Shown: piece by piece, positions 39,590 through 48,629 of the stretch
Layout: each line of letters begins with the position of its first letter
Numbering within the stretch: the first letter of the stretch is position 1
NCBI RefSeq assembly: GCF_001584335.1
Contig: NZ_LSBB01000001.1
Span: forward strand, 806,001 to 870,000
Direction of reading: 5' to 3'
DNA: 64,000 nt
Source: Bacillus atrophaeus
GTDB taxonomy: Bacteria > Bacillota > Bacilli > Bacillales > Bacillaceae
The notes under the pieces: generated by a model
The model's input: only the letters and a program-made list of their open reading frames with translations
The model's database searches: none
What the model was told of the DNA's origin: nothing
Translations under genes and position numbers: made by a program

Positions 39590-39821
39590 CGCTAATCAAA
39601 AGTTTCTATCTGAACAAAAGTCTTTCTTGTGCTCATGCACAGAAGCAGAAGACTGGTTTAAAAAGTTTAGCCCTGCCTGTCCTATAGAAAGTTAAAAAGA
39701 AGTAAAGAATTGAAAAAATCTGGACTTTATTCCCTTTTCACCGTTATACTGTTGATAGAAAATTGATGACAATTTTGGAATAAACACATGTTTTTTCCAA
39801 GGGGAGAAGGTATAACGAGCC

Positions 39822-41018
39822 ATGACTTATATGGGACGACTATCTATTTTGATGCTGAATATGTTTATTGCCATGCTGGGGATCGGGCTGATCATCCCGA
39901 TTATGCCTACATATATAACTGAATTCGGCGCTACAGGAAGCACAATGGGACTTCTTGTCGCAGCTGCGGGGCTTACTCAGCTTTTGTTCGCGCCGATTGC
40001 CGGGGAAATAACCGATAAATACGGACGGCGGAAGCTGATTATTTTTGGAATTGCCTCGTTTGCGGTTTCTCAAATCATTTTTGCCTTTGCCGGCAGTCTG
40101 TGGCAGCTGTTTGCGTCACGCCTGCTAGGCGGAATTGGCGCTGCTTTCTTAATGCCGTCCATGTTCGCTTATATTGCGGATATTACAACGGAAAAAGAAC
40201 GCGGCAAAGGCATGGGGCTGTTTAGCGCGGCGATGACGCTCGGCGTCGTTATTGGGCCGGGAGTCGGAGGATACTTGATTCATTACGGCATCGCGGTTCC
40301 TTTTATTGTATCCGCAAGCCTTGCCTGCTTTTCAGCAATACTGTCGTTTTTCTTTTTGCCGGAAACGCTTGAGAAGGAAAAGCAACTTGAAGCGCGGGCA
40401 AAGAAGGAAAAACGTGAAAATTTGTTTCAGCAAATGTCACGCGCCCTCAAATCACCTTACGCATTTATGTTGATTTTAGTATTCGTGCTCAACTTCGGTA
40501 TTATGAATTTTGAATCTATCTTTGGACTGTATGTTGACCGTAAGCATGGTTTTACCGCTTCGGACATTGCTTTAATCATAACAGCCGCAGGCCTTGTCGG
40601 CGTTTTTGTGCAGGCGGTTGCGGTAAGTTTCTTAGTCGGCAAGTTCGGCGAGAAAAAAGTGATCAATGGGACACTTATCGGCGCGGCGGCCGGCCTTGTT
40701 TTTTGCAGCCTGGCCCAATCCTATTGGACTGTTTTCGCCGCGGCCATCTTTTTTATGATGCTAACATCATTGCTCCGGCCGGCGGTGAACACACAGCTGT
40801 CAAAACTGGCCGGCGATCAGCAAGGATTTGCGGGCGGTATGAATACGGCATTTATCAGCTTAGCCAATATTGCCGGTCCGTCGGCTGCCGGTTTTTTATT
40901 TGATGTAAATATTGAATTTCCTTATATACTCGGAACCGTCATTCTTCTGATCAGCTTTTTCGCTGCTTTGAATGGGGGCAGGAAAGAACAGCCGAGACAA
41001 TTATCGCAAGAAGGATAA
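39822..41018 (+). CDS. MFS multidrug efflux transporter, 12-TM NorA/Bmr/Blt type
   Basis: A 398-residue DHA1 transporter. Loop 2-3 motif GEITDKYGRRKL and the antiporter motif C in helix 5 (AAMTLGVVIGPGVGGYL) mark it as a drug:proton antiporter close to NorA and Blt. AAGGGGAGAAGG precedes the start. It sits exactly where pucA-pucD would lie in B. subtilis, between pucG and the pucE remnant. It has no adjacent regulator other than the LysR remnant. Confidence 0.87.
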   Translation: MTYMGRLSILMLNMFIAMLGIGLIIPIMPTYITEFGATGSTMGLLVAAAGLTQLLFAPIAGEITDKYGRRKLIIFGIASFAVSQIIFAFAGSLWQLFASRLLGGIGAAFLMPSMFAYIADITTEKERGKGMGLFSAAMTLGVVIGPGVGGYLIHYGIAVPFIVSASLACFSAILSFFFLPETLEKEKQLEARAKKEKRENLFQQMSRALKSPYAFMLILVFVLNFGIMNFESIFGLYVDRKHGFTASDIALIITAAGLVGVFVQAVAVSFLVGKFGEKKVINGTLIGAAAGLVFCSLAQSYWTVFAAAIFFMMLTSLLRPAVNTQLSKLAGDQQGFAGGMNTAFISLANIAGPSAAGFLFDVNIEFPYILGTVILLISFFAALNGGRKEQPRQLSQEG

Positions 41019-41022
41019 AGGG

Positions 41023-41052
41023 AAGTCCCGGTTAACGCCGGGGCTTTTTTTC
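41023..41052 (+). terminator. terminator of the MFS gene
   Basis: CCCGG and CCGGGG arms (GTCCCGGttaacGCCGGGGC) are followed by seven Ts. Confidence 0.7.
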
Positions 41053-41089
41053 TTTTTTCTCCAATATGTTTTTCTCCGTTTGGCTTTTC

Positions 41090-41451
41090 ATACTACGGCC
41101 GTTGCGGAGCTTGTACCGTTTTGCTCAATGGCAAGCTGTTCAATGCGTGTATGACTATGGTCTTATCAGGCTGACGGACAGTCACGGCCAGTGAGGCTCT
41201 GCAACAGGATGAACTTGATATCTGCCAAACCGCTTTTTTACCAAGGAGTCGGCTTCCAATGCGGCTGCTGCACTCCGGAGATGACGATCGCCCTCAAGGC
41301 GCTGTTTCGGAAAATTCCTAATCCCGCAGATGAAGAAATCGCAGAAAGGCTGTTGGGAAACATATGCCGCTGCACAGGATATGGCGGGATCATGAGAGCG
41401 GCACACAGAATCAGAAAAGAGATGAATCGCCGTAACACAGAAGAAGTATAG
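41090..41451 (+). pseudogene. pucE: decayed 3' part of pucE (xanthine dehydrogenase 2Fe-2S subunit)
   Basis: Three reading frames must be joined to recover the subunit. First comes the ferredoxin cluster GRCGACTVLLNGKLFNAC; then, after frame changes near 41157 and 41170, QQDELDICQTAFL; then, after a further shift near 41240, GFQCGCCTPEMTIALKALF and the CRCTGYGGIMRA motif up to the stop at 41449-41451. The N-terminal third is missing. The cluster cysteines survive, so the decay looks fairly recent. It marks the left border of the RiPP region. Confidence 0.85.
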
Positions 41452-41452
41452 C

Positions 41453-41483
41453 AAAAGGCCGGAATCTCCATTCCGGCCTTTTT
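41453..41483. terminator. terminator between the pucE remnant and the ABC permease gene
   Basis: AAAAGGCCGGAAT / ATTCCGGCCTTTTT form a perfect stem with a four-base loop, serving both strands. Confidence 0.9.
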
Positions 41484-41488
41484 GCCTT

Positions 41489-42241
41489 TTAAGCGCGAAT
41501 ATGATCCCATCGAAACAAACGGATGGCTGCAAAAGCGAGCAGTATAGTAGAAATGATTAAAATGAGATAACTGAATAGGACACCGAGAGAGGGAGCATCT
41601 CCGTTCAAATAATAACGCAGCAATTCTCCAAAGTAGGTAAGCGGAATAAACTTTGATACAGTTTCAAGCCAAGAAGGAAGCAGGTTCATCGGCATTATTA
41701 AGCCGCACACGATTAGCAGAGGGGCGAGCATTCCGCCTGAAAGACCGTTTACAGCTTCCATAGATAGACGCATACTTCCAACGGTATAACCAAGTGCAAA
41801 CAACATGAGAAGCCCGATGAGAGAGACCAGCATAATTTGGGGAATGTTCTGCGCTTGTAACATGCCGTTAAAATAAGCGACACTCAGCAGCACAAGCAGC
41901 TGAAAAGCGGCTAATACAAAACGTGCGCATATTTGTGAAAGGACAAATGTCAGCTTAGAAGCTTCAGTCAATCCGATTAAGCGCAGTGTTCCTTGATCCC
42001 TCATCTGAATAATAGGAGTGGAAGTGCCGTTTATAGCGAGTGTAAAGAACGCCATGACGATAATACCGGGTACGATAAACTCGAATAAATCTGTACCGAC
42101 GCCGGTTGAACTCGATAAAACGCCGAACATGATCAAAAACAGAAAAGGAAACGCTAAAACCATAAAAAAGGTCAGGGGATTTCGTATCAATTCTTTTATA
42201 TTCATCCCTAAAAGTGCAGAAAAAGCGTGTTTATTGATCAC
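41489..42241 (-). CDS. ABC-2 type transporter permease (RiPP cluster)
   Basis: A 250-residue membrane protein with six hydrophobic segments and the ABC-2 family pattern (a cytoplasmic start, then TFFMVLAFPFLFLIMFGVL). Its start overlaps the ATPase stop by four bases, so the two form one exporter. In clusters of this kind such pairs export the modified peptide or protect the producer. It is the last gene of the minus-strand operon. Confidence 0.85.
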   Translation of the reverse strand: MINKHAFSALLGMNIKELIRNPLTFFMVLAFPFLFLIMFGVLSSSTGVGTDLFEFIVPGIIVMAFFTLAINGTSTPIIQMRDQGTLRLIGLTEASKLTFVLSQICARFVLAAFQLLVLLSVAYFNGMLQAQNIPQIMLVSLIGLLMLFALGYTVGSMRLSMEAVNGLSGGMLAPLLIVCGLIMPMNLLPSWLETVSKFIPLTYFGELLRYYLNGDAPSLGVLFSYLILIISTILLAFAAIRLFRWDHIRA

Positions 42242-43179
42242 ACCAAGACACCCTCTCTTATTTTTTTGCCGGTTAATTTCAGAAATACATCCTCCAGCGT
42301 TCCTTGTTCAATACGAATACTGGACCAATCGGCATCAATCTGTTTCATGACGGAGGAGATAACATTTTTCGTAATAGGCTCAGCTACAATTTCAAGCTCA
42401 TAGCCGGCCGGAAGCGTTTTGATAGAAGATTCCTTTATTTCGGGAATGCTTTTTATTTGTTCGACTCTTTTTTGGCCGGCGTATTTTAGGAATAAGCGCT
42501 GCTGAGGGCAATAGGTTTGGATTAAATCTGTAGGGGTTCCGAGTGCAGCAAATTTTCCATTATATAAAATGGCGGTGCGGTCGCATTGAGTATAAGCTTC
42601 TTCCATTGAATGCGTCGTTAAAAATACGCTTTTCCCCTTTTCTTTGAGCGATTGGATAATGTCCCAAATTTGCCGGCGGGAATGGGGGTCCAAAGACGCC
42701 GTCGGTTCATCCAAAAATAATATATCAGGATCGGATATGAGAGAAATGCTGATCAGAAGCCTTTTTCTTTGTCCGCCTGATAGTTTGCGGGTGGGTTTAT
42801 TCATCATGTCTTCAAGCCCGACCAGCCTTAATATTTCCTCAGGCGGCCGTGATTTCTTATATAAAGAAGAAAATAATTTCAGTGTTTCCCCTACTTTTAA
42901 ATAAGGGAAAAGATTTGTTTCTTGAGGCTGTACTCCGATAAAAGATCTGATTTTTTCCGGCTGCTTCAAGGGATTGCAGCCCATAACCGAAATCTCGCCG
43001 CTGCTCGGCTCTCGTAAACCGATAATAGATTCCAAGATCGTTGTCTTCCCCGCTCCATTGGGACCAAGAAGCCCAAAAACCTCCCCTTTTTTCAAATCAA
43101 AAGAAATGCCCTTTATAACCTGATGATCGTCGTAAGACTTAAACAAATGTTGGACAGTGATCGGCACGCTGTTTTTCAT
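42238..43179 (-). CDS. ABC transporter ATP-binding protein (RiPP cluster)
   Basis: A 313-residue ATPase of the drug/bacteriocin exporter type. Walker A is GPNGAGKTT, the signature KLSGGQRKRL and Walker B ILFLDEPTASLDP. The C-terminal 90 residues are typical of the DrrA-like C-terminal extension. It is co-transcribed with the permease and with the small DNA-binding protein upstream, from an ECF-type promoter. Immunity or export is inferred from context. Confidence 0.88.
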   Translation of the reverse strand: MKNSVPITVQHLFKSYDDHQVIKGISFDLKKGEVFGLLGPNGAGKTTILESIIGLREPSSGEISVMGCNPLKQPEKIRSFIGVQPQETNLFPYLKVGETLKLFSSLYKKSRPPEEILRLVGLEDMMNKPTRKLSGGQRKRLLISISLISDPDILFLDEPTASLDPHSRRQIWDIIQSLKEKGKSVFLTTHSMEEAYTQCDRTAILYNGKFAALGTPTDLIQTYCPQQRLFLKYAGQKRVEQIKSIPEIKESSIKTLPAGYELEIVAEPITKNVISSVMKQIDADWSSIRIEQGTLEDVFLKLTGKKIREGVLV

Positions 43180-43198
43180 ATGCTTCTTTCACGCTCCT

Positions 43199-43501
43199 TT
43201 AATGTTTTGGATAAAGAATGTAGCCTTCTTTTCGCAGGCATAAGATATGTTTAGGCCGCTTCACGTCCTTTTCTACTAACTGTCTCAGCCGGTTGATATA
43301 TACATATAATGCGTTTTTTGTAGCGAAACCTTCCTCTCCCCACGCATATTTAATGAGGTTGGCTTTGGATACAGGCCTGCCGTTATGGACGGCTAAACAA
43401 TGCAGTAAACGAAACTGAATTCTGGAAAGCGGTATAGTAGATGTTTCATTTACCAACATTTCGCGTTCAGAGTCTAAAAACCAATCGCCAATAAGAAGCA
43501 T
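43199..43501 (-). CDS. orphan OmpR/PhoB-type DNA-binding domain protein
   Basis: A 100-residue protein consisting only of the winged-helix effector domain of response regulators: LSRIQFRLLHCLAVHNGRPV, a recognition helix in ATKNALYVYINRLRQLVE and the wing YILYPKH. There is no receiver domain, so phosphorylation control is lacking. It is the first gene of the ABC operon and is likely a local regulator. The ribosome site is weak, with GGGGGAG more than 20 bases away. Confidence 0.78.
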   Translation of the reverse strand: MLLIGDWFLDSEREMLVNETSTIPLSRIQFRLLHCLAVHNGRPVSKANLIKYAWGEEGFATKNALYVYINRLRQLVEKDVKRPKHILCLRKEGYILYPKH

Positions 43502-43575
43502 ATCTTTTTGCCGTTGAATAATCTGAATCTCCCCCTTTAGTTACGATAACTGAGACGTATGATTTCATTACCATA

Positions 43576-43601
43576 TACGACGGGATTGGCCGTTCAGTTC
43601 A
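43576..43601 (-). promoter_or_regulatory. ECF-sigma promoter of the regulator/ABC operon
   Basis: Read on the minus strand: TGAAC (43601-43597), a 17-base spacer, then CGTATAT (from 43579). The TGAAC is duplicated in tandem, but only the distal copy has the correct spacing. It is identical in layout to the promoters of the sigma gene and the biosynthetic operon. Confidence 0.78.
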
Positions 43602-43702
43602 GATGAAAATGACAATTAAGATAAAAATAGGAAAATAGTTTCAGTAATCTTAACGTATATTAAGTTTTTCGACATAGATCATGGACGATTTATTTAATAT
43701 AA

Positions 43703-43728
43703 TGAACTCATAACCCAATATTTACGTT
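43703..43728 (+). promoter_or_regulatory. ECF-sigma promoter of the biosynthetic operon
   Basis: TGAAC (43703-43707), a 17-base spacer and CGTT (43725-43728) lie 25 bases before the YcaO start. This leaves a short leader of under 20 bases with GGAGGTG. Confidence 0.75.
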
Positions 43729-43753
43729 TTTTTGAAAAAATGGAGGTGTGTTC

Positions 43754-45064
43754 ATGGCTCATTCGTTGGAAAAATTAGTACAGCCTTTAGGAGGATTTAT
43801 TAACCGGGTATCCTCCCTCCCGACCTATCCGGGTGAACCTGATTTCCCAATTCAAGTTGCTTCAACAGGAGATATTTCTCAATCACTTCCCCATATTGCT
43901 TATTTGAATCCGGGAAGATCAATGTCGGGCGATATGGATGGGGCTGGAGGCTCACTTCATGAAAAAGATAGTCGAATAAAAGCGATTGCTGAAGCATTAG
44001 AACGTTATTCAAGCTGCGTGTACAGCGAAGACCAGTTTATTTGGGCAACGGCTGAGGAACTGGGATCAAAAGCTCTTGATTTGACAAAGATTCCCGTATG
44101 CTCGGAAGCTGAACTCTCGCATCCGCGCTGTCCTGTCAATAAACCTTTATTCAATTCTCCGCTGAGGTGGGTAAAGGGCATGTCCCTCCATACGCAAGAA
44201 GAGACATGGATCCCGGCGATTATGACCTATTTGCATCTGCCGGCCATGAGCCAAGGCGAGCGCTTCTGGCTTCCTATATCAACCGGCTGCGCTGCACATA
44301 CCTCTTATGAACAAGCGCTTATCAACGCCATTTGTGAAGTGATTGAAAGAGATGCGATCTCTTTAACATGGTATCAGGAACTTCCTCTGCCTCACATCGT
44401 ATTTGATGAAACACCAGATCAAGAAATGACTGAATTTTTAAACAGAACATATAAAAACGGGAATATCAAGCAGTATTTATTTAACGGAACGACAGATCTC
44501 GGCATTCCGACCATTTATTCTTTGCAGCTGACGCCTTACAATAAAAAACTGGCAGCCTTGATTATGTGCGCGACAGATTTGAACCCCCAAAAAGCAATAA
44601 ACAAAGTCATGAGGGAGGCCGCCTCTTCACGTATCGCCATGATGGCAGAGCGTCCCGCCCCAAATGATATAGACGATTTCTTTAACGTGTTCCACGGTGC
44701 GACATACATGGGGAAACCTGAACGGCTGCGTGCATACGATTTCTTAGTACAATCACCAAACCGCTCAAATCTTTCAGAATTTAAAAATCTTGAACAAGAA
44801 AATGCAGGAGAGAATTTGGCATTTCTTTTAGATCGGCTCGAAGAAAAAGGGCTGGAGGCATTTGCGGTTGATCTCACAACCGATGAAGCCATTCGTGCCG
44901 ATATGCGTGTGGTCCGGGTGGTTATTCCGGGGCTTCAGCCATTGTCTTTCAGCTATCGCTGCCGTTTTCTGGGGCATCCCCGATTATATGAAGGAACAAA
45001 AGCGATGGGTTATCCAGTAAAACCTGAGAGTGAAATCAATTCTTGGCCTCAGCCTTTTGCTTAA
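43754..45064 (+). CDS. YcaO cyclodehydratase (azoline-forming)
   Basis: A 436-residue YcaO protein. The ATP/Mg sites are visible: AEALERYS (about residue 80), STGCAAHTSYEQALINAICE and VIERDAIS (about 200). YcaO enzymes phosphorylate the peptide amide and cyclise Cys, Ser or Thr to azolines. The C-terminus ends in a proline-rich WPQPF, similar to the PxPxP tail of azoline-forming members. It is the first gene of the biosynthetic operon. ATG at 43754 is behind GGAGG; the GTG two codons earlier is too close. Confidence 0.92.
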   Translation: MAHSLEKLVQPLGGFINRVSSLPTYPGEPDFPIQVASTGDISQSLPHIAYLNPGRSMSGDMDGAGGSLHEKDSRIKAIAEALERYSSCVYSEDQFIWATAEELGSKALDLTKIPVCSEAELSHPRCPVNKPLFNSPLRWVKGMSLHTQEETWIPAIMTYLHLPAMSQGERFWLPISTGCAAHTSYEQALINAICEVIERDAISLTWYQELPLPHIVFDETPDQEMTEFLNRTYKNGNIKQYLFNGTTDLGIPTIYSLQLTPYNKKLAALIMCATDLNPQKAINKVMREAASSRIAMMAERPAPNDIDDFFNVFHGATYMGKPERLRAYDFLVQSPNRSNLSEFKNLEQENAGENLAFLLDRLEEKGLEAFAVDLTTDEAIRADMRVVRVVIPGLQPLSFSYRCRFLGHPRLYEGTKAMGYPVKPESEINSWPQPFA

Positions 45065-45083
45065 TAAGGAAGGAGATTTTAAA

Positions 45084-45749
45084 ATGAAACCCATTCATAT
45101 TATGTCGTCAGGAGCTTTTGGGGAAGAAGTGGCAGAGCAATTCTCCAAGAGGTATCAAAACACTGCTGTTACGGCATTACCCGAGCCTATGTATCTACTG
45201 CCGTCAGATCGCTTCCCATCTGCACGTTTACATATTTTTGCTTCTTGGAAATCATCTTCATACATTTCGAAACAATTAGATCAGCTTTTCTTTAAATGGA
45301 GAGAACCGTGGCTGCCGATTACCATGGACCATCCTTATGTCAGAATAGGCCCTCTTGTCATTCCGGGTGAAGGACCGTGCTTTCACTGCTTTGAATCGAG
45401 GTCTTTACAGCACTCGCCGGTTCCTCAGTATGTCAGAAAGATGGATGATTATTATCACAGGCATCCAGATGCGGGGCCGAAAGGGTATTTACGAAGCTTT
45501 GCAGGCTGGTCAGCCGTCTTTGCCTCGACAATTATAAAATCAATCGATAAAGATGCGCCGTCATCAGCCGGTTCAATCTGGCAGATGAATATGCTGACAA
45601 GAGAGTCTTTCCGCTCCAAAACGGTAGGCATCCACGGCTGTCCCAGATGCGGGTTAAAACGGCCTGAGGAAAATCGGAGTGTGGCGCAGTTATCTGAAAG
45701 CCTTCAATCGTTGTTAGGCGAAAGAAGAGGGGAGGCGCTCACAAAATGA
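45084..45749 (+). CDS. cyclodehydratase partner / leader-binding protein (TOMM C-protein type)
   Basis: A 221-residue protein with GPLVIPGEGPCFHCFESRS and a later GCPRCG pair, the zinc cysteines of the cyclodehydratase partner family. Such E1-like proteins bind the leader peptide and activate YcaO. The N-terminal Rossmann-like part is degenerate. The start at 45084 has AAGGAAGGAG upstream. It lies between the YcaO and the dehydrogenase genes, with a four-base overlap to the next gene. Confidence 0.82.
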   Translation: MKPIHIMSSGAFGEEVAEQFSKRYQNTAVTALPEPMYLLPSDRFPSARLHIFASWKSSSYISKQLDQLFFKWREPWLPITMDHPYVRIGPLVIPGEGPCFHCFESRSLQHSPVPQYVRKMDDYYHRHPDAGPKGYLRSFAGWSAVFASTIIKSIDKDAPSSAGSIWQMNMLTRESFRSKTVGIHGCPRCGLKRPEENRSVAQLSESLQSLLGERRGEALTK

Positions 45750-47470
45750 AAAACACTTCAGTCATGTCTGCGGAACAAGTCGGTCATGCGGCATATTTCG
45801 ATCCGAATTTTAATTTGCCGAAAAAACCGCGTTTAATGGCAAGCCTTCAAATGATTCCTGACCAAGATTCTCTGTTGTTCCATGGAACGGAAAATTTACA
45901 GGTGCTGAAGGGAAATGCCGTGACACGGTTTTTGCCGAAACTGATACCTTTTCTAAATGGTGCATATTCTCTAGAGGAAATCATAAAAGAATTTGACCAA
46001 TATTCTCCGAGGGATGTCAGTAACATTCTCTCACTATTGTTCATGCGCGGTCTGCTTGATGACGCGGAGGGAGATGAGGGGGTAGATATCAGCCATTTCG
46101 ATGCTGACGTGCTGCATTTTTTCCAGCGGAGCACGGACTCCACCAGGGTAAACAGAAGCGCGGCTGAAGGCCTGAATAGATTAAAAACCGCCAAGATCCT
46201 GCTGCTGACAGATTCAGATCACGGAAAAATCCTTCAAGATGAACTTCTGTTTATGGGGGCAGACCATGTCAGAGCAGAACTGCTTTCAGATGAAGTGAAG
46301 CTTGGTCAAGCAACAAACGTCATTGTCTTTTGCACAAACCCTTTGAATCACGAGCGTCTGCTTTCGTTAGACTATCTTTGCCGTGAGAAAAATATTCCCT
46401 GGCTTCTCACACGGGTTACAGAGGAATGCGGTGTAGTCGGTCCTTATTTTGAAAAAAATGAAACAGCGGCCTATCATGATTATAAAAAAACGGTTGAATC
46501 AGAAGAAAACAATGGTGCGTCCGACTTGGATCATATTGAAATGTGGGAATACTATTCTGCGATTGAAATTGCTTATTTCATTACAAGACTCGCACCTTCG
46601 GCAACGGGGTCGGAATATTTAACCTTTCAATTTAATGATTGGACAAGCACAAGCAAAAAAGTACATCCAAAACCGGATGGCATATGCGCTTCCGGCAGCT
46701 CCGAGAATGAACTTCACCCGGCATTGCAATTTGAGAATGCCATCGCCTTTCCATCGAAACATTTAATTAACCCTAAAAGTCATCAAGTCCATTACAATCC
46801 GAAGAATCTCTTATTAACAAATGAAGCAAAAAACTATCCGAGCGCGGCTTTAACTGGGCTGCCGAAAGAAGAATCCCTTCCGCATCCAAAGGGCAGTTTT
46901 TTGAAAAATAGATATGAGCCAATTCCTGTGAAGGAAGAATTGAATCTCGAATCATTGACCCGTCTGTTTCTCACAAGCGGAGGCTTAAGAGATGCCGGCA
47001 GCGGCCAGGTCTCCGACAAAGTGCAAAGATGGGCGCCGACGGGCGGTAATTTAGGATCATGCCAGATTTATATTCTTGCGCTGTCTGTAAAAGGACTGGT
47101 CCCTAATTGTTACTATTATCAGCATTTAGACCACTCCTTGGCGAAAATCGGCCCTTCTTTAACTGAGGAAGAGATAAAGAAACAAATGACTGATATAACC
47201 GGTCTGACAGAGGAGCAGCTTCCAAAGGCTCTTGTGGTCTTTACCGGCGCTTATGAAAGGGTGGCCAGCAAATATAACGGATTCGCATATAAAGTGATCC
47301 ATTTGGATGCCGGTGTCGCTTTATCTCAAATGCATGCTGTATCAACCGGACTTGGAATCACGTTAAGTGCAGTTGATCAGTGGAACGAGCAAGAGCTTAT
47401 AACCTGCTTGGGATTAGATCCTAAAAAAGAACCGGTTACCGCGGTAGCCGGAATAGATGACGGGCGGTGA
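45746..47470 (+). CDS. fused ThiF-like leader-binding domain and SagB-type azoline dehydrogenase
   Basis: A 574-residue two-domain protein. Residues 1 to about 250 resemble the ocin-ThiF-like partner protein: a winged-helix-like LPKLIPFLNGAYSLEEII segment, then an NAD-like fold. Residues about 370-574 are an FMN nitroreductase domain of the SagB type (RLFLTSGGLRD, RWAPTGGNLGSCQIYI, VIHLDAGVALSQMHA). The dehydrogenase oxidises azolines to azoles. Both flanking genes overlap or abut it, so expression is coupled. Confidence 0.82.
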   Translation: MKNTSVMSAEQVGHAAYFDPNFNLPKKPRLMASLQMIPDQDSLLFHGTENLQVLKGNAVTRFLPKLIPFLNGAYSLEEIIKEFDQYSPRDVSNILSLLFMRGLLDDAEGDEGVDISHFDADVLHFFQRSTDSTRVNRSAAEGLNRLKTAKILLLTDSDHGKILQDELLFMGADHVRAELLSDEVKLGQATNVIVFCTNPLNHERLLSLDYLCREKNIPWLLTRVTEECGVVGPYFEKNETAAYHDYKKTVESEENNGASDLDHIEMWEYYSAIEIAYFITRLAPSATGSEYLTFQFNDWTSTSKKVHPKPDGICASGSSENELHPALQFENAIAFPSKHLINPKSHQVHYNPKNLLLTNEAKNYPSAALTGLPKEESLPHPKGSFLKNRYEPIPVKEELNLESLTRLFLTSGGLRDAGSGQVSDKVQRWAPTGGNLGSCQIYILALSVKGLVPNCYYYQHLDHSLAKIGPSLTEEEIKKQMTDITGLTEEQLPKALVVFTGAYERVASKYNGFAYKVIHLDAGVALSQMHAVSTGLGITLSAVDQWNEQELITCLGLDPKKEPVTAVAGIDDGR

Positions 47471-48198
47471 TGGCAGTGGCTTCTTTTGAACCATTTCAGC
47501 TGATAGACCAATTAATCGAGGAAACAAAAGATTTTCATATTGATAGCGGCACGTCACAGCAACTGCATGAGACTGATCATCACAAAAACGGCAGCCGGTC
47601 TGTGCTCCTTCCCGATCAGCGCATTGAAGGAGAAGAGCTTTTTCAGGTATTTAAGGAGCGTACGGCCACTCGTTTTTATGATCGGGCTCCCGTTGATTTA
47701 AGCGATGTAGGAACGATTTTATCTGCAGCAAAAGAAGAGGATGCGAGACATTGGCCGCGGCAAATCAGCAAGGGAATTGACATTACGTTATCCGTAATCG
47801 CGTGGCGTATTGAAAATCTCCAATGTCCTTTCTTTTACGATTATTGTCCAGAAACCCATTCCTTAGTGCCTGCAGGCGAAATTCCCGAACAAGCAGAAGC
47901 GGAAAATTGGTTCTTACAGAAGGAATTCATGTTTGCTCCCGCCATTATCATTGTACACGGGACGATGAACCAAGCCGTACAGCATTATGGAGGCCATGGA
48001 TACCGGCATTTGATGGTGCGCGGCGGAGCAGCGGCTCATAATGCCTGGCTTTCGGCTTTAACGCTTGGGCTTACAGGGACTGTTTTTGCCGGCGCTCTTC
48101 CAAGGCCTCTCAGGGAATGCACTCATATTGACGGACGGCACCGCACCCAATTGTGTGCATTCTCATTTGGAAAACCAATAACCTTTGCCGAAAGCTAA
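47470..48198 (+). CDS. second SagB/nitroreductase-like flavoprotein
   Basis: About 242 residues, nitroreductase fold. FKERTATRFYDRAPVDLSDV is the N-terminal FMN-binding motif, and HLMVRGGAAAHNAWLSALTL the C-terminal one. It starts at an ATG overlapping the previous stop (TGATG). A second dehydrogenase alongside the fused one is also seen in goadsporin- and thiopeptide-type clusters. It may oxidise a different azoline ring or reduce a dehydroamino acid; the sequence does not decide. Confidence 0.82.
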   Translation: MAVASFEPFQLIDQLIEETKDFHIDSGTSQQLHETDHHKNGSRSVLLPDQRIEGEELFQVFKERTATRFYDRAPVDLSDVGTILSAAKEEDARHWPRQISKGIDITLSVIAWRIENLQCPFFYDYCPETHSLVPAGEIPEQAEAENWFLQKEFMFAPAIIIVHGTMNQAVQHYGGHGYRHLMVRGGAAAHNAWLSALTLGLTGTVFAGALPRPLRECTHIDGRHRTQLCAFSFGKPITFAES

Positions 48199-48241
48199 AA
48201 ACCTTCTTTTACAACGTGTAACTTGAAAGGAGGTGATAAAT

Positions 48242-48412
48242 ATGGAAGAGAAAAAAGCTGAATTGGAATTATTCGCAGAAGAGCTTGAAAACCAGATGGA
48301 CTTTACCGTTGGTCCGTTAGCAACGTGGGCTTCTGCCACGACTCTTGGATCTGCTTCATGTCCGGGAAGCACAGCGGGCACAGCAGGCACGGCATCTTCA
48401 TTTTCTGGGTAA
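48242..48412 (+). CDS. RiPP precursor peptide 1
   Basis: A 56-residue peptide, short for standard gene finders. The leader is acidic with the shared ELELFAEELENQ element; the C-terminal core is SASCPGSTAGTAGTASSFSG preceded by another Ser/Thr stretch (WASATTLG). AAGGAGGTGATAAAT precedes the ATG. One Cys and many Ser/Thr fit cyclodehydration and dehydration by the neighbouring enzymes. It is the first of five tandem paralogues. Confidence 0.9.
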   Translation: MEEKKAELELFAEELENQMDFTVGPLATWASATTLGSASCPGSTAGTAGTASSFSG

Positions 48413-48454
48413 AGAAAGTGCATTTCTACAATTTTATTTTAGGAGGCTTATCAT

Positions 48455-48613
48455 ATGGAAGAGAAAAAAGAATTTGAGTTGGAGCTGTATGCTGAGGAAA
48501 TGACGGAAATTCAATCGTTGTCAGGATTCACGACGGCAGCGTCCTTCGGAACAGTTGCATCAGCAGGATCATCGGCATCTACTGCCGGCACAATTTCGTC
48601 TTATGGCGGTTAA
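48455..48613 (+). CDS. RiPP precursor peptide 2 (no cysteine)
   Basis: A 52-residue paralogue with leader FELELYAEEMTE and core ending SAGSSASTAGTISSYGG. It contains no cysteine, so any azole must come from Ser or Thr (oxazole or methyloxazole), or the peptide is only dehydrated. TAGGAGG precedes the ATG. The N-terminal eight residues repeat those of precursor 1 (MEEKK), indicating recent duplication. Confidence 0.88.
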   Translation: MEEKKEFELELYAEEMTEIQSLSGFTTAASFGTVASAGSSASTAGTISSYGG

Positions 48614-48629
48614 TAAGGGGGATTACAAA

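Noticed and set aside
41191..41451. 86-residue ORF with many cysteines that looks like a small metal-binding protein
   Set aside because: Its CGCCTPEM and CRCTGYGG motifs are the C-terminal 2Fe-2S part of PucE, with the N-terminal part present upstream in other frames.
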